Shown: positions 8,477-17,641 of the stretch, in pieces
Layout of the letters: the number at the start of each line of letters is the position of its first letter
Position numbering within the stretch: the first letter of the stretch is position 1
From: Novosphingobium sp. Leaf2
Lineage (GTDB): Bacteria; Pseudomonadota; Alphaproteobacteria; Sphingomonadales; Sphingomonadaceae
Assembly (NCBI RefSeq): GCF_001421325.1
Contig: NZ_LMJY01000016.1
Location: 310,307-374,306 of the forward strand
Direction: 5' to 3'
Length of the DNA stretch: 64,000 nt
Notes under the pieces: model-generated
Seen by the model: the letters and a program-made list of their open reading frames with translations, nothing else
What the model was told of the DNA's origin: nothing
Databases searched by the model: none
Translations under genes and position numbers: made by a program

Positions 8477-9126
8477 ACCGCATCGCCGCCCTGCTGCGCC
8501 GCGATCTGGGGCGGCTGCTGCGAGGTGGCAGCGGGGGTGCGCTGCTGCCGGTGCTGTTCTTCGTCTCGGTGGCGATGCTCTATCCCTTCGCCGTAGGGCC
8601 AGACGCCGCGTTGCTGGCGCGGACTGGTGGCGGCGTAATCTGGGTTGCCGCGCTGCTCGCCGCGATCCTGCCGCTTGACCGGCTGGTGGAGCCCGACCTT
8701 GAGCAAGGCCTGTTCGACCAGTGGGCACTGCGCGGCATATCAGAGGAACTCGCGATCGCGGTGCGGGTGGCGGCGCACTGGCTCAGCTTCGGGCCGCCGC
8801 TGATGCTGGCCGCGCTGCTGGCATCCGCGCTGCTGGGGCTGGATGGCGCCACGTTGCGCACGGTCGAAATCGGGCTGCTGGCCGGGACACCCGGTCTGGC
8901 CGCGCTGGGCGTAACGGTGGCGGCGCTCACCGCAGGCCTGCGCGGCGGGGCGGCGCTATCCGGGCTGCTGGTGATCCCGATGGCGGTGCCGGTGCTGATC
9001 TTCGGTGCGGGCAGCCTTGGCGCGGGCGGCAATAGCGGACTGGCGCTGACGGCAGCGGCCAGTCTGGTGCTGATCGCCATCGCGCCGTTTGCGGGCGGCG
9101 CTGCCGTGCGCGCGGGTCGCGACTGA
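8473..9126 (+). CDS. ccmB: Haem exporter membrane protein CcmB
   Basis: Membrane subunit of the CcmABCD complex, 217 residues with six predicted hydrophobic segments (among them LLPVLFFVSVAMLYPFAVG, GGGVIWVAALLAAILPL and LALTAAASLVLIAIAPFAGGA). The motif LDRLVEPDLEQGLFDQWAL between the second and third segments is characteristic of CcmB. It directly follows ccmA with a 4-bp overlap. With CcmA it drives release of haem from holo-CcmE during cytochrome c biogenesis. Confidence 0.92.
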   Translation: MNRIAALLRRDLGRLLRGGSGGALLPVLFFVSVAMLYPFAVGPDAALLARTGGGVIWVAALLAAILPLDRLVEPDLEQGLFDQWALRGISEELAIAVRVAAHWLSFGPPLMLAALLASALLGLDGATLRTVEIGLLAGTPGLAALGVTVAALTAGLRGGAALSGLLVIPMAVPVLIFGAGSLGAGGNSGLALTAAASLVLIAIAPFAGGAAVRAGRD

Positions 9127-9179
9127 AAACCACGCCTCCGTCTGACCGGGCTGAACCGGCAGACCGTATCCTGATTCAC

Positions 9180-9222
9180 AAAAAAATGGCCGGGGCGGGC
9201 AAGGCAAGAAGCCGCCCCGGCC
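9180..9222 (-). terminator. Strong intrinsic terminator on the minus strand
   Basis: Arms GGCCGGGGCGG (9188-9198) and CCGCCCCGGCC (9212-9222) form an 11-bp GC stem. On the minus strand the hairpin is followed by a run of seven T (plus-strand A run at about 9180-9186). On the plus strand, after ccmB, there is no T run. No minus-strand gene feeds into it, which is unusual (see findings). Confidence 0.75.
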
Positions 9223-9281
9223 AAGGTGCAGGATGGGAAAAACGCCCCATGACAAGCGTTTATCCGTAGCGTGATGCAGGC

Positions 9282-9309
9282 TTGACGAGAGGAGCAAGCC
9301 GCGTAACAG
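9282..9309 (+). promoter_or_regulatory. Candidate promoter of the Fur-box gene
   Basis: A TTGACG -35 element (9282-9287), 16-bp spacer and TAACAG -10-like element (9304-9309) precede the gene starting at 9359 and would place the transcript start inside the Fur box. The -10 match is weak. Confidence 0.45.
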
Positions 9310-9311
9310 TA

Positions 9312-9330
9312 GCTAATGATAATCATTCGC
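9312..9330. promoter_or_regulatory. Fur box
   Basis: The 19-bp site GCTAATGATAATCATTCGC matches the classical Fur consensus GATAATGATAATCATTATC at 16 of 19 positions and is centred on the palindrome AATGATAATCATT. It sits 29 bp upstream of the ATG at 9359, overlapping the expected transcript start, so iron-dependent repression is likely. Confidence 0.8.
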
Positions 9331-9358
9331 ATCTGCAAGCCAAAAAAGGACCCGCGCT

Positions 9359-9802
9359 ATGTATCAGTATGTCGATCGCCCCCTTGCCGCGCTGGATGAA
9401 GGCAGCCGGTTCCTCGTGTGGTCGATGCGTGCGTGGGTCACCGCCATCGGGCATGGTCACTGCCCCGCCCCGCTTCTGGCCCCCGCCTTTGCGCGCTGGC
9501 GCATGATCGGCGCCCTGCAGCCCTTCCACCGCGCGATGGTGCTGTTCAACCGCGATGCCCTGGACCGCCTGGCGTTCTGCTCCATGGGCTGCGCCAACGT
9601 GTCGGAGCATGAGGCGGTGATACTCGAACTCGTCACCAGTCTGCGTGACCGCGGCCCCGCCGCCACCCGCGCGACGCTGGAGCTGGTAATCGCCGAAGAT
9701 AGCGTGGGCGACATGCTGGAAACGCTATCGCGAATCGGCGCCAGCCTGGCGATCGCGGGTATCTTTCCCGGCGAACCCGTGGTCGGGCAGCGTCGGGCGT
9801 GA
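9359..9802 (+). CDS. Unknown protein under probable Fur control
   Basis: 147 residues, starting MYQYVDRPLAALDEG, with an AAGGA ribosome-binding site 8 nt upstream. It is predicted soluble and mostly helical, with no signal peptide or clear membrane segment. Two cysteines close together (CSMGCANVSEHE, about residues 74-78) and several histidines are visible, but not a recognisable Fe-S or metal motif. I know no function for this family. The Fur box immediately upstream suggests a role in iron shortage, for example regulation, iron sparing or siderophore-linked metabolism. Confidence 0.8.
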   Translation: MYQYVDRPLAALDEGSRFLVWSMRAWVTAIGHGHCPAPLLAPAFARWRMIGALQPFHRAMVLFNRDALDRLAFCSMGCANVSEHEAVILELVTSLRDRGPAATRATLELVIAEDSVGDMLETLSRIGASLAIAGIFPGEPVVGQRRA

Positions 9803-9948
9803 GGTTTGCGCCGTGGCGGCATGCCCCGCCACGTGCGCCTGCCGACATGCACTTGTGAACACACGCCTCCTGACGCTACATCGGCGGTCGACGCGGTTCG
9901 GCCATATGCGCGCGCTATGGGCCAGCCACGTTCGAGCAGGAGCATCAC

Positions 9949-10641
9949 ATGTCGGGTTCTATGGCCGTTCTCGCGACCGCCGCCAGTTTCGTCGGCACGC
10001 ATTTCGTCCTGTCGCATCCCTTGCGCGTGCCGCTGGTGCGCGCGGTGGGGGAGAAGGCATTTCTCGGGCTGTACTCGCTGGTCGCCTTCGCCACCCTGGG
10101 CGCCATGGTCTGGGCCTATCGCGCGGCGCCTGCCAGCGCAGCTTTGTGGGCGGTGGGCGACTGGCTGTGGGCCCTCGCCAGCGCGCTGATGCTGATCGCC
10201 TCGATCCTGTTCCTGGGCTCGCTGATCCGCAATCCGGCGTTGCCCGGCGCTGAAGGACAGGCGGGGCACGCGCAGGCACGCGGCGTCTTTGCCGTTACCC
10301 GCCACCCGATGATGTGGTCCTTTGCGATCTGGGGCCTGTGCCACATCCTGATTTATCCGGTGGCCAAGAACCTGATCGTGTGCGGCGCGATCATCGTGCT
10401 GGCGCTGGGGGGCGCGGTCTTGCAGGACCGCAAGAAGGCGGCGCTGGACCCGGCAGGCTGGCCCGCGTGGCAGGCGCGCACCAGCTACCTGCCATTTGCT
10501 GCCGTTGCCGCGGGCCGGGCACAACTGGGCGGCTTTGGGATGCACGCGATTGCTGGCGGGCTGGTGGTGTGGCTGGGGGCAACCTGGGCGCATCTGCCGC
10601 TGGCCGGCTGGCCCGCCGGAATCTGGCGCTGGATCGCGTGA
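9949..10641 (+). CDS. NnrU family membrane protein
   Basis: 230-residue integral membrane protein with about six hydrophobic segments. The central RGVFAVTRHPMMWSFAIWGLCHIL block is the NnrU/isoprenylcysteine-methyltransferase-like signature (R-H-P-x4-S/W). NnrU was first described near nitrite and nitric oxide reductase genes in denitrifiers, but the biochemical role is not established and many members, as here, are not near denitrification genes. ATG at 9949 with a GGAG ribosome-binding site 6 nt upstream. It converges with the transglutaminase gene 13 bp away. Confidence 0.85.
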   Translation: MSGSMAVLATAASFVGTHFVLSHPLRVPLVRAVGEKAFLGLYSLVAFATLGAMVWAYRAAPASAALWAVGDWLWALASALMLIASILFLGSLIRNPALPGAEGQAGHAQARGVFAVTRHPMMWSFAIWGLCHILIYPVAKNLIVCGAIIVLALGGAVLQDRKKAALDPAGWPAWQARTSYLPFAAVAAGRAQLGGFGMHAIAGGLVVWLGATWAHLPLAGWPAGIWRWIA

Positions 10642-10654
10642 ACTGCGGGCAGCG

Positions 10655-11536
10655 TCAGTCCAGCGGCGCCACGTCCACCGCCAGCTGCATCGATTGACGC
10701 CCGCCGCCGCGCAAGGTGCCGTCCAGCGGCGCCACGTCGGAATAATCGCGGCCCATGCCCAGAAAGATATGGTCGGTATTCGCCAGCGTATCGTTGGTGG
10801 GATCGAAGCCCACCCAACCCAGCTCATCGCCGCACCACAGGTTCACCCATGCGTGCATTGCGTCCGCGCCCACCAGCCGGGGCTTTCCGGGCGGTGGCAG
10901 GGTGCGCAAGTATCCACTGACGTAGGCGGCGGGAATGCCGTGCGCGCGCGCCGCGATGATCATGACGTGGCTAAAATCCTGGCATACCCCGTGGCGGCGG
11001 TTGAACGCCTCGATCGCGGGCGTGTCCGCCTCGGTCGCGTCGGCATCGTACGTAAACTCGCGGTGGATGGCCTGCATCAGGGCGCGCCCCGCATCCATCA
11101 CCGGCATGGCTTCATCCAGGAATGAGGCGGCCCATTTGCCAATAACCGGCTCCGTCCCGGCCCAGGGCGAAGCAAAGATGTACGAAGCCGGCGCCAGCGC
11201 CGACAAGTCCGGCTTGCGCATTGCCTTTTCGCGCAAGTCCGCAAGGCCAAGGCCGCCCGCGTCCTGAACGAAGAACGGCAGCGGCTCCACCTCAACGCTG
11301 AAGCGGCTTTCCACCCGCACCCGCCGGGTGGGTTCCTGCAGCGTAAAGCGCGCCTCGTTCACATGGTAGCCGCCGGTGCCCGCAATCACCTGGGTGGGCT
11401 CGGGATCGAGGATCAGCGCGTAATCGCGCACCGTCTGCCCCGGCCAGGCGGCGGGGCGCAGGCGCACCTTGAACTGCGCCATGCCGATGGGGCTTGCGTA
11501 TTTCAGCGTAGTAACGTGACTTACCGCGTATCGCAT
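10655..11536 (-). CDS. Transglutaminase-like protein of the ATP-grasp/alpha-E cluster
   Basis: 293 residues from the ATG at 11536 (MRYAVSHVTTLKYASPIGMAQ). An N-terminal bacterial transglutaminase-like domain (beta strands including VRDYALILDPEPTQV) is followed by the papain-like core with the catalytic triad: cysteine in RRHGVCQDFSHVMII, histidine in DAMHAWVNLWCG and aspartate in FDPTNDTLANTDH. Such proteins are predicted peptidases or amide-bond-forming enzymes. Third gene of a minus-strand cluster; its start overlaps the upstream gene's stop by 1 bp (TGATG), so the two are coupled. Confidence 0.9.
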   Translation of the reverse strand: MRYAVSHVTTLKYASPIGMAQFKVRLRPAAWPGQTVRDYALILDPEPTQVIAGTGGYHVNEARFTLQEPTRRVRVESRFSVEVEPLPFFVQDAGGLGLADLREKAMRKPDLSALAPASYIFASPWAGTEPVIGKWAASFLDEAMPVMDAGRALMQAIHREFTYDADATEADTPAIEAFNRRHGVCQDFSHVMIIAARAHGIPAAYVSGYLRTLPPPGKPRLVGADAMHAWVNLWCGDELGWVGFDPTNDTLANTDHIFLGMGRDYSDVAPLDGTLRGGGRQSMQLAVDVAPLD

Positions 11537-14031
11537 CACAGCAGCGTCGTGCGCCTTTCCGCCTCTTGCGTATCGAGTTGAAGAAAATACCGCGCCGAAA
11601 TCGCGTCGGACAAGGCCAGCAGCTGCGCCTCTACCTCCACCAGCCGCTCCGCCGTCATGTCCTGCGCCACGGCGGACTGCAATTGCCCCAGCAGCGCGCG
11701 AGCGGCGCGCAAGGGGGGCTCGGGCAGGTTGTTGTCGCGCGCCGGGGGCAACGCGGCCAAGTGCGCCACGATGGCCGACACCTGAAACACCAGCGCGCGC
11801 GGATTGTCCGGATCGAGCAGCACGAGATCGCGCACCGGGCCCATGATTGGGCCGGACAAGTAACGGCTGCGATAGATGATCTGGCTGTCGCACAAGTCCA
11901 GCAACAGTCCCAGCGCGGTTTCACCGTCACTGCCGGGCAGCGCATCGGTCAGCGGGCGAGCCATGCGGCAGATCGCCTGCGCGCGCTCCAGCCGCTGGCC
12001 GATCTCCAGAAAGCGCCACGCGGCGGATCGCACCATGTTTTCCGAGATCAATCCGGCCAACGCGCTGAAATGCTCGGTCAGCCAGCGCGCGCTGGCCAGC
12101 ATCGACTCGGGCCGGTCCACCGCGATCGACGGCATCGGGCGGCTGACGATCCGCCAGAAATCGCGGGCAAAGCGTTCGCGCAGGGCCATGCCCACCTGCT
12201 GGCGGCGGCGCATCAGGCTGGCGACGCCGCCGGTCAGCTTGGTTTCGGTAAGCGTGCGCGCGCAGATGCGGGCGGCGGACAGCTTTGCGGTTTCCGCCGA
12301 GATCGCGTCCCACTGCTTCAGCAGCCCGACCAGCCGGGGCAGGACACCGCCATCGCGCGGGTCCGAACTGCCATCGCCATTGGCAGGGTTGGCAAGGATC
12401 ACGCGCACGATGCGCACCATGGTTTCGGCGCGCTCGTTATAGCGGCCGAACCAGAACAGGTTGTCCGCCGCCTGCGCCGCCAGAATGCCGCCGCCGCGCG
12501 AAATCGGCGGATCGGCGGCGATGCGAGTGGAAACGTGCGGCCCTGCCGGCTTGTCGTCCATCACCCACAAGTCCGCCGACAAGTCGCCCGCACCGATCAG
12601 CGAGGTGGGCAATGCGCTGGACGAGGAGAGCCGTGCGAAGCCGCCCGGCATCACCGTCCAGCCGCCATCGGCGGTGCGCGCCACGAATGCGCGCACGGTG
12701 AACGGGCGCGGCACGATCTGCCCGTCGATAATCGCCGGCGTGGTGGACAGGCGCACGATCTCCTGCCCGCAATAGTCCATCGGGCGGCGCCACATGCCGT
12801 CCAGCACGCGCCCGCGCGCGGCGGCATCAAGGCTAGCCCCGGCCACGGCATCGCGGCCCGGCAAGCCTTCGGCCATCTGCCCGAACGCGGGCACCAGCGC
12901 CAGTTCGTCCATCCGCGCGGCCACGGTGGAGCTTTCCACCGCCTGCCCGCACCACCACGTGGCGATGTTGGGCAGGATCGGCGCTTCGCCCAGCAGCACC
13001 CGGCACAAGCGCGGCATGAACGCGGCGAAGGCGGGCGATTCAAGCACTTCGATGCCCGGCCAGTTGACCATCTGCACCCCGCCACCGGCCCACGCATCGA
13101 ACAGGTTGGCGACGCCCAGTTGCGAGCGCGCATCGAAGGACAGCGGATCGAGCGCAGTCGTATCGATCCAGCGCCACAACGCGTCCACCCGCTTGGGCCC
13201 GGCGATGGTGCCGACATACAGCTTATCGTCCAGCACCGTCAGATCACGACCTTCCACCAGCGGCAGGCCCAGATAGCGCGCCAGATGCGCCTGTTCGGCA
13301 TAGGTCTGGTTGAAGCGGCCCGGCGTCAGCAGGGCGATGCGCGGATTGTCGCGGTGACAGGCCGCCGCCATGCCCGCCAGCATCTGGGTGAAGAAATCGG
13401 ACAACCGCCGGGTATGCGCGTCCGCCAGCAGGTCGCCGACCGAGCGGGACATCGCCAGCCGGTTTTCCAGCGCATAGCCGATGCCGCCCGCCGCGCGCAC
13501 GCGGTCCTGCAGCACGCGCCACTGTCCGCGCGGGCCACGTGCCAGATCGGCGGCGTAAATCTGAATGAAGCGGCCGCCGGGCGGTGTGTGCCCGATCATC
13601 TTGCGCGCGAAGAACGGGCTGCCTGCAACCACGGCGGCGGGCAGATGACCATCGCGCACCAGCGTTTGCGGGCCGTAAATGTCCGCCGCCAGTGTTTCCA
13701 GCAGATTGGCGCGCTGGATCAGGCCGCGTTCGACTTGCGCCCATTCCTGCGCGCCCACGATCAGCGGCATCGCCCCCATCGGCCACGCCCGCTCGTCCTC
13801 GTCACCGGTCAGGCGGAAGGCCAGCCCCAGGTCCGCGGCGTGGCGAGACGCGGCGTCCTGCAGCACCGCCGGATCGCCTTCGGTGGCAGCGGAAAGACCG
13901 GCGGCCACCGTGTGCCAGCTTGCTGCCACCGGATGGCTCGCATCGCCGAACAGATCGCCGCGCGATGTCTGCGCGCTGTAGCCGTCAAGCCAGTCCGCCG
14001 GCTGGGCCAGATCGGACCCGCTCACCACCAC
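11536..14031 (-). CDS. Circularly permuted ATP-grasp protein fused to alpha-E domain
   Basis: 831 residues. Residues about 1-480 match the circularly permuted ATP-grasp type 2 family (blocks such as GRFIQIYAADLARGPRGQWRVLQDRV, NWPGIEVLESPAFAAFMPRLC and TVRAFVARTADGGWTVMPGGFARLS); the remainder is the all-helical alpha-E (DUF403) domain (starting near AADNLFWFGRYNERAETMVRI). These are often two genes; here they are one. Published comparative genomics (Iyer, Aravind and colleagues) predicts peptide-ligase activity together with the linked transglutaminase proteins. Start is a GTG (14031) with no clear ribosome-binding site; the exact start is uncertain. Confidence 0.9.
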   Translation of the reverse strand: MVVSGSDLAQPADWLDGYSAQTSRGDLFGDASHPVAASWHTVAAGLSAATEGDPAVLQDAASRHAADLGLAFRLTGDEDERAWPMGAMPLIVGAQEWAQVERGLIQRANLLETLAADIYGPQTLVRDGHLPAAVVAGSPFFARKMIGHTPPGGRFIQIYAADLARGPRGQWRVLQDRVRAAGGIGYALENRLAMSRSVGDLLADAHTRRLSDFFTQMLAGMAAACHRDNPRIALLTPGRFNQTYAEQAHLARYLGLPLVEGRDLTVLDDKLYVGTIAGPKRVDALWRWIDTTALDPLSFDARSQLGVANLFDAWAGGGVQMVNWPGIEVLESPAFAAFMPRLCRVLLGEAPILPNIATWWCGQAVESSTVAARMDELALVPAFGQMAEGLPGRDAVAGASLDAAARGRVLDGMWRRPMDYCGQEIVRLSTTPAIIDGQIVPRPFTVRAFVARTADGGWTVMPGGFARLSSSSALPTSLIGAGDLSADLWVMDDKPAGPHVSTRIAADPPISRGGGILAAQAADNLFWFGRYNERAETMVRIVRVILANPANGDGSSDPRDGGVLPRLVGLLKQWDAISAETAKLSAARICARTLTETKLTGGVASLMRRRQQVGMALRERFARDFWRIVSRPMPSIAVDRPESMLASARWLTEHFSALAGLISENMVRSAAWRFLEIGQRLERAQAICRMARPLTDALPGSDGETALGLLLDLCDSQIIYRSRYLSGPIMGPVRDLVLLDPDNPRALVFQVSAIVAHLAALPPARDNNLPEPPLRAARALLGQLQSAVAQDMTAERLVEVEAQLLALSDAISARYFLQLDTQEAERRTTLL

Positions 14032-14106
14032 GCGCGCAAGAACGCTGTGCCACGACGCGGTCGCCTGGCGCTTACCCGTGCATGAAGCGGCCCCTCTCCC
14101 ATCCGC

Positions 14107-17100
14107 CTAGTGTAGACCCAGTGGCCGCCTGAGGTCGAGGGTGTGCACAAATTCCCCGGGCAGTTCGTCTGCAGGCCTTGGCAGCGGGCCGGGCGAATGG
14201 CCATGCTCCTGGAAACGCGCCTTGCGCCGCGCCTCCGCCTCGTAGTCGTTGATCGGCACGGTATCGTAATTGCGCCCGCCGGGATGCGCCACGTGATACA
14301 CGCAGCCGCCCAGCGAGCGCCCGTTCCACATATCGAACACGTCGAACGTCAGCGGCGGGTTGGCCTCCAGCATCGGGTGCAGGCATTCGCTGGGTTGCCA
14401 CGCCTTGTAGCGCACGCCGCCCACGCCCTCGCCCGGCGCGGTGGTGGTCAGCGGCACGCGCCGACCATTGCAGGTGATGACATGACGCCCCGCAACAAGG
14501 CCGGTGGCCTTCACCTGCAGGCGCTCGGTTGAACTGTCCACATAGCGCACGGTGCCCCCGATCGCGCCGGTTTCGCCCAGCACGTTCCACGGCTCCAGCG
14601 CGTGGCTGATTTCCAGCGTGACGCCGCCCGCCGCGATCTCGCCGTGCACCGGAAAGCGGAACATGCGCTGCGCTTCGAACCAGGCGGGATCGAAATCGTA
14701 TCCGGCGCCGCGCAAGTCATCCAGCACGTCAATGAAGTCCGCCCACACGAACTGGCCCAGCATGAACCGGTCGTGCAACTGGGTTCCCCAGCGCACCAGC
14801 GGACCTTCCACCGGCTCACGCCAGAACCACGCAGTCAGCGCGCGCAGCAGCAGTTGCTGGGCGCACGACATGCGCGCCTCGGGCGGCATCTCAAAGGCGC
14901 GGAACTCCACCAGTCCCAGACGCCCGGTAGGGCCATCGGGGCTGAACAGCTTGTCGATGCAGATTTCGGTGCGGTGGGTGTTGCCGGTCACGTCCACCAA
15001 AAGGTTGCGGAACAGGCGGTCCACCACCCACGGCGCGGGCTGCTCCTGATCGGGGCCAGGCACTTGTGACAGCGCGATTTCCAGTTCGTACAGCGCATCG
15101 TGGCGCGCCTCGTCGATACGCGGTGCCTGGCTGGTGGGGCCAATGAACAGGCCGGAAAACAGATAGCTGAGCGCCGGGTGGCGCTGCCAGTAGGTGACGA
15201 AACTTTTCAGCAGGTCCGGGCGGCGAATGAACGGGCTGTCCAGCAGCGTCGCCCCGCCCAGCACGATATGGTTGCCACCGCCCGTGCCGATGGACCGCCC
15301 ATCGACCATGAACTTGTCCGCCGTCAGCCCGATCTCGCGCGCACAGTCATACAAAGTCTCGGTTATCTCGACCGTTTCGCGCCAGCTGGCGGAAGGGTGG
15401 ATGTTCACCTCGATCACGCCGGGATCGGGCGTGACTTTCAGCACCATCAGGCGCGGGTCTGGCGGCGGGCCGTAGCCTTCGATGCGCACCGGTAGCTGCT
15501 GCGCCTCGGCCACCGCCTCGATCGCGGCGACCAGTTCGAGATAGTCCTCCAGCGCCTCTGTGGGCGGGATAAACACGGCGAGATAATCGCCGCGCGGCTC
15601 CACGGTGACGGCGGTGCGCACCGCGCCTTCAATCAGATCCTTGTCCGGCATCGCCTCGGCCCGGCTGGCGGGCTGTGGCACGGCTTGCGAGCGTTGGGCC
15701 GGGCCGGTGGCGGCGCCGGGCGTGGTGCCCGCCTCGCGGTCCTGGCTGGCGTGTTCGATCCCCTGCGTGCGGTAATCGGCCAGCGGCGCACGCGGCTCGG
15801 CAGTGTCACGCGGGTGAATGTAGGGATAATCGGATGGCGGCACATACGGCAGCGAGCCCAGCGGCAGGCGATAGCCGATCGCGCTGTCGCCCGGAACGGC
15901 GGTCAGCACGCCTTTGCGCACCTGCCACTTTTCGCTTTTCCAGCGCGGGATCGACTGGTCCTTCGTATTCCACCGCTGGACCGGCAGCACGAAGCCCAGC
16001 GGTTTTTCCAGCCCGCGCCGATACGTGCGGCGAAACCGGCGGGCCAGTTCCTCGTCATCGACATGCGAATCGAGCGGAGTGACGTTGACCGGCAGGTCGC
16101 CCTCGCGCTTGGCCCATACTTCGCCGTCCTCGAACACCGGCTGCACGAAGTCCGGCGCGATGCCCAGCTTTTGCGCGGCCTGCACCAGCAGTTCGCCAGC
16201 GGAGTCCACATCGATGCTGGGCAGAGGATCGGGATCGCCGCCTTTGGGCAGCGGCTTTTCGCCAGCGACCAGCGCATCGTCGCGCCAGATCGGCACGCCA
16301 TCACGGCGCCAGTAGATCGAATAGCCCCAGCGCGGCAGGGTTTCGCCCGGATACCACTTGCCCTGCCCGTGATGCAGGAGGGACCCCGGCGCAAACTTCG
16401 CGCGCAGCAGGCGGATCAGCCTGTCGGCATAGGCCGCCTTGGTCGGGCCGACCGCTGCGCTGTTCCACTCGTCCGCCTCGAAATCGCTGGCTGCCACGAA
16501 CGTCGGCTCGCCGCCCATCGTCAGGTTGACGCCCTGCGCGTTCAGGTCCGCGTCCACCTGGTCGCCCAAGGCCAGCAGGCTTTGCCAGCGCGCGTCGGTA
16601 AACGGCTTGGTGATGCGCACCGCCTCGGCGATGCGGCTGACTTTCATCTCGAAGTCGAAGTTGACCTCGGCAGGCTCGGCCATGCCCTCGATCGGGGTGG
16701 CGGAGCGGTAGTGTGGGGTGGCGCACAAGGGGATATGGCCTTCCCCGGCGAACATGCCCGAGGTGGCATCGAGCGCGATCCAGCCCGCACCCGGCACGTA
16801 GGCCTCGGCCCAGGCGTGCAGGTCTGTCACGTCCTCCAGCACGCCGACCGGCCCTTCCTTGGGCAGCACATCGGCCACCAGCTGGATCGAATAGCCCGAC
16901 ACGAACCGCGCGGCGAAGCCAAGGCGGCGCAGCAGTTGCACCAGCAGCCACGCCGAATCGCGACACGATCCGATCCCGGCGATCAGCGTTTCCTCAGGCG
17001 TCATGATGCCCGATTCCATGCGGATCACGTAGCCGATGCGCTGTTGCAGGCGGCTGTTGATGTCGACCAGGAAATCGACCGTGCGCCCGGTGTAGTTCCG

Positions 17101-17499
17101 GTGCTGGTCCACCAGCGCCTCGAACAGCGGTCCCTGCGCCTCCACTTCGAAGTACGCGGACAGATCGGCCTTCATCATGTCCGAATAAGCGAACGGATAG
17201 GTCTCCGCTTCGGGTTCCACGAAGAAATCGAACGGATTGATCACCGCCAGTTCGGCCAGCAGGTCCACCTCGATAGAGAAATGATCGACCGGATCGGGGA
17301 ACACCACGCGCGCCAGCCAGTTGCCATGCGGGTCCTGCTGCCAGTTCAGGAAATGCTCGGGCGGGCTGATCTTGAGCGCATAATTGGGCACTGCCGTGCG
17401 GCTGTGCGGGGCGGGGCGCAGTCGGATGATCTGCGGGCCAAGCCTGATGGGTCGCGAATAGCGGTAGCGGGTGAGGTGGTGTAGTGCAGCTTTTATCAT
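14107..17499 (-). CDS. Large transglutaminase-DUF2126 protein
   Basis: 1130 residues. The N-terminal third is a transglutaminase-like domain: cysteine in [21 protein letters not shown], histidine in [17 protein letters not shown], aspartate in [18 protein letters not shown]. The rest is the DUF2126 region (blocks [62 protein letters not shown]), which resembles glutamine-synthetase-type amidoligase proteins in published analyses. It heads the minus-strand cluster with the ATP-grasp/alpha-E protein and the second transglutaminase protein. ATG at 17499. Product of the system is unknown. Confidence 0.9.
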   Translation of the reverse strand: MIKAALHHLTRYRYSRPIRLGPQIIRLRPAPHSRTAVPNYALKISPPEHFLNWQQDPHGNWLARVVFPDPVDHFSIEVDLLAELAVINPFDFFVEPEAETYPFAYSDMMKADLSAYFEVEAQGPLFEALVDQHRNYTGRTVDFLVDINSRLQQRIGYVIRMESGIMTPEETLIAGIGSCRDSAWLLVQLLRRLGFAARFVSGYSIQLVADVLPKEGPVGVLEDVTDLHAWAEAYVPGAGWIALDATSGMFAGEGHIPLCATPHYRSATPIEGMAEPAEVNFDFEMKVSRIAEAVRITKPFTDARWQSLLALGDQVDADLNAQGVNLTMGGEPTFVAASDFEADEWNSAAVGPTKAAYADRLIRLLRAKFAPGSLLHHGQGKWYPGETLPRWGYSIYWRRDGVPIWRDDALVAGEKPLPKGGDPDPLPSIDVDSAGELLVQAAQKLGIAPDFVQPVFEDGEVWAKREGDLPVNVTPLDSHVDDEELARRFRRTYRRGLEKPLGFVLPVQRWNTKDQSIPRWKSEKWQVRKGVLTAVPGDSAIGYRLPLGSLPYVPPSDYPYIHPRDTAEPRAPLADYRTQGIEHASQDREAGTTPGAATGPAQRSQAVPQPASRAEAMPDKDLIEGAVRTAVTVEPRGDYLAVFIPPTEALEDYLELVAAIEAVAEAQQLPVRIEGYGPPPDPRLMVLKVTPDPGVIEVNIHPSASWRETVEITETLYDCAREIGLTADKFMVDGRSIGTGGGNHIVLGGATLLDSPFIRRPDLLKSFVTYWQRHPALSYLFSGLFIGPTSQAPRIDEARHDALYELEIALSQVPGPDQEQPAPWVVDRLFRNLLVDVTGNTHRTEICIDKLFSPDGPTGRLGLVEFRAFEMPPEARMSCAQQLLLRALTAWFWREPVEGPLVRWGTQLHDRFMLGQFVWADFIDVLDDLRGAGYDFDPAWFEAQRMFRFPVHGEIAAGGVTLEISHALEPWNVLGETGAIGGTVRYVDSSTERLQVKATGLVAGRHVITCNGRRVPLTTTAPGEGVGGVRYKAWQPSECLHPMLEANPPLTFDVFDMWNGRSLGGCVYHVAHPGGRNYDTVPINDYEAEARRKARFQEHGHSPGPLPRPADELPGEFVHTLDLRRPLGLH

Positions 17500-17641
17500 T
17501 GCGCGCGAGTGTGGGCCAAACCATGCTGCACCGCAACGCCGTTCACCGCCGCGGCGAACGATTATGACAAATGACGCGTCGCGGTCGCCATCACGGCCCG
17601 ATTGCCGCTAACGTGTCATCGTGCCATGCAAGAGGCCAGAC

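Noticed and set aside
11566..17484. Very long plus-strand open frames (839 and 599 codons) opposite the ATP-grasp and DUF2126 genes
   Set aside because: They are antisense shadows in GC-rich DNA: composition is Arg/His/Gln/Gly-rich with no family motif, and the minus-strand frames carry clear catalytic motifs.
17602..17619. PHO-box half-site GTGTCAT upstream of ppk1
   Set aside because: Only one good unit is present and the distance to the start codon is too short for a PhoB-type promoter.
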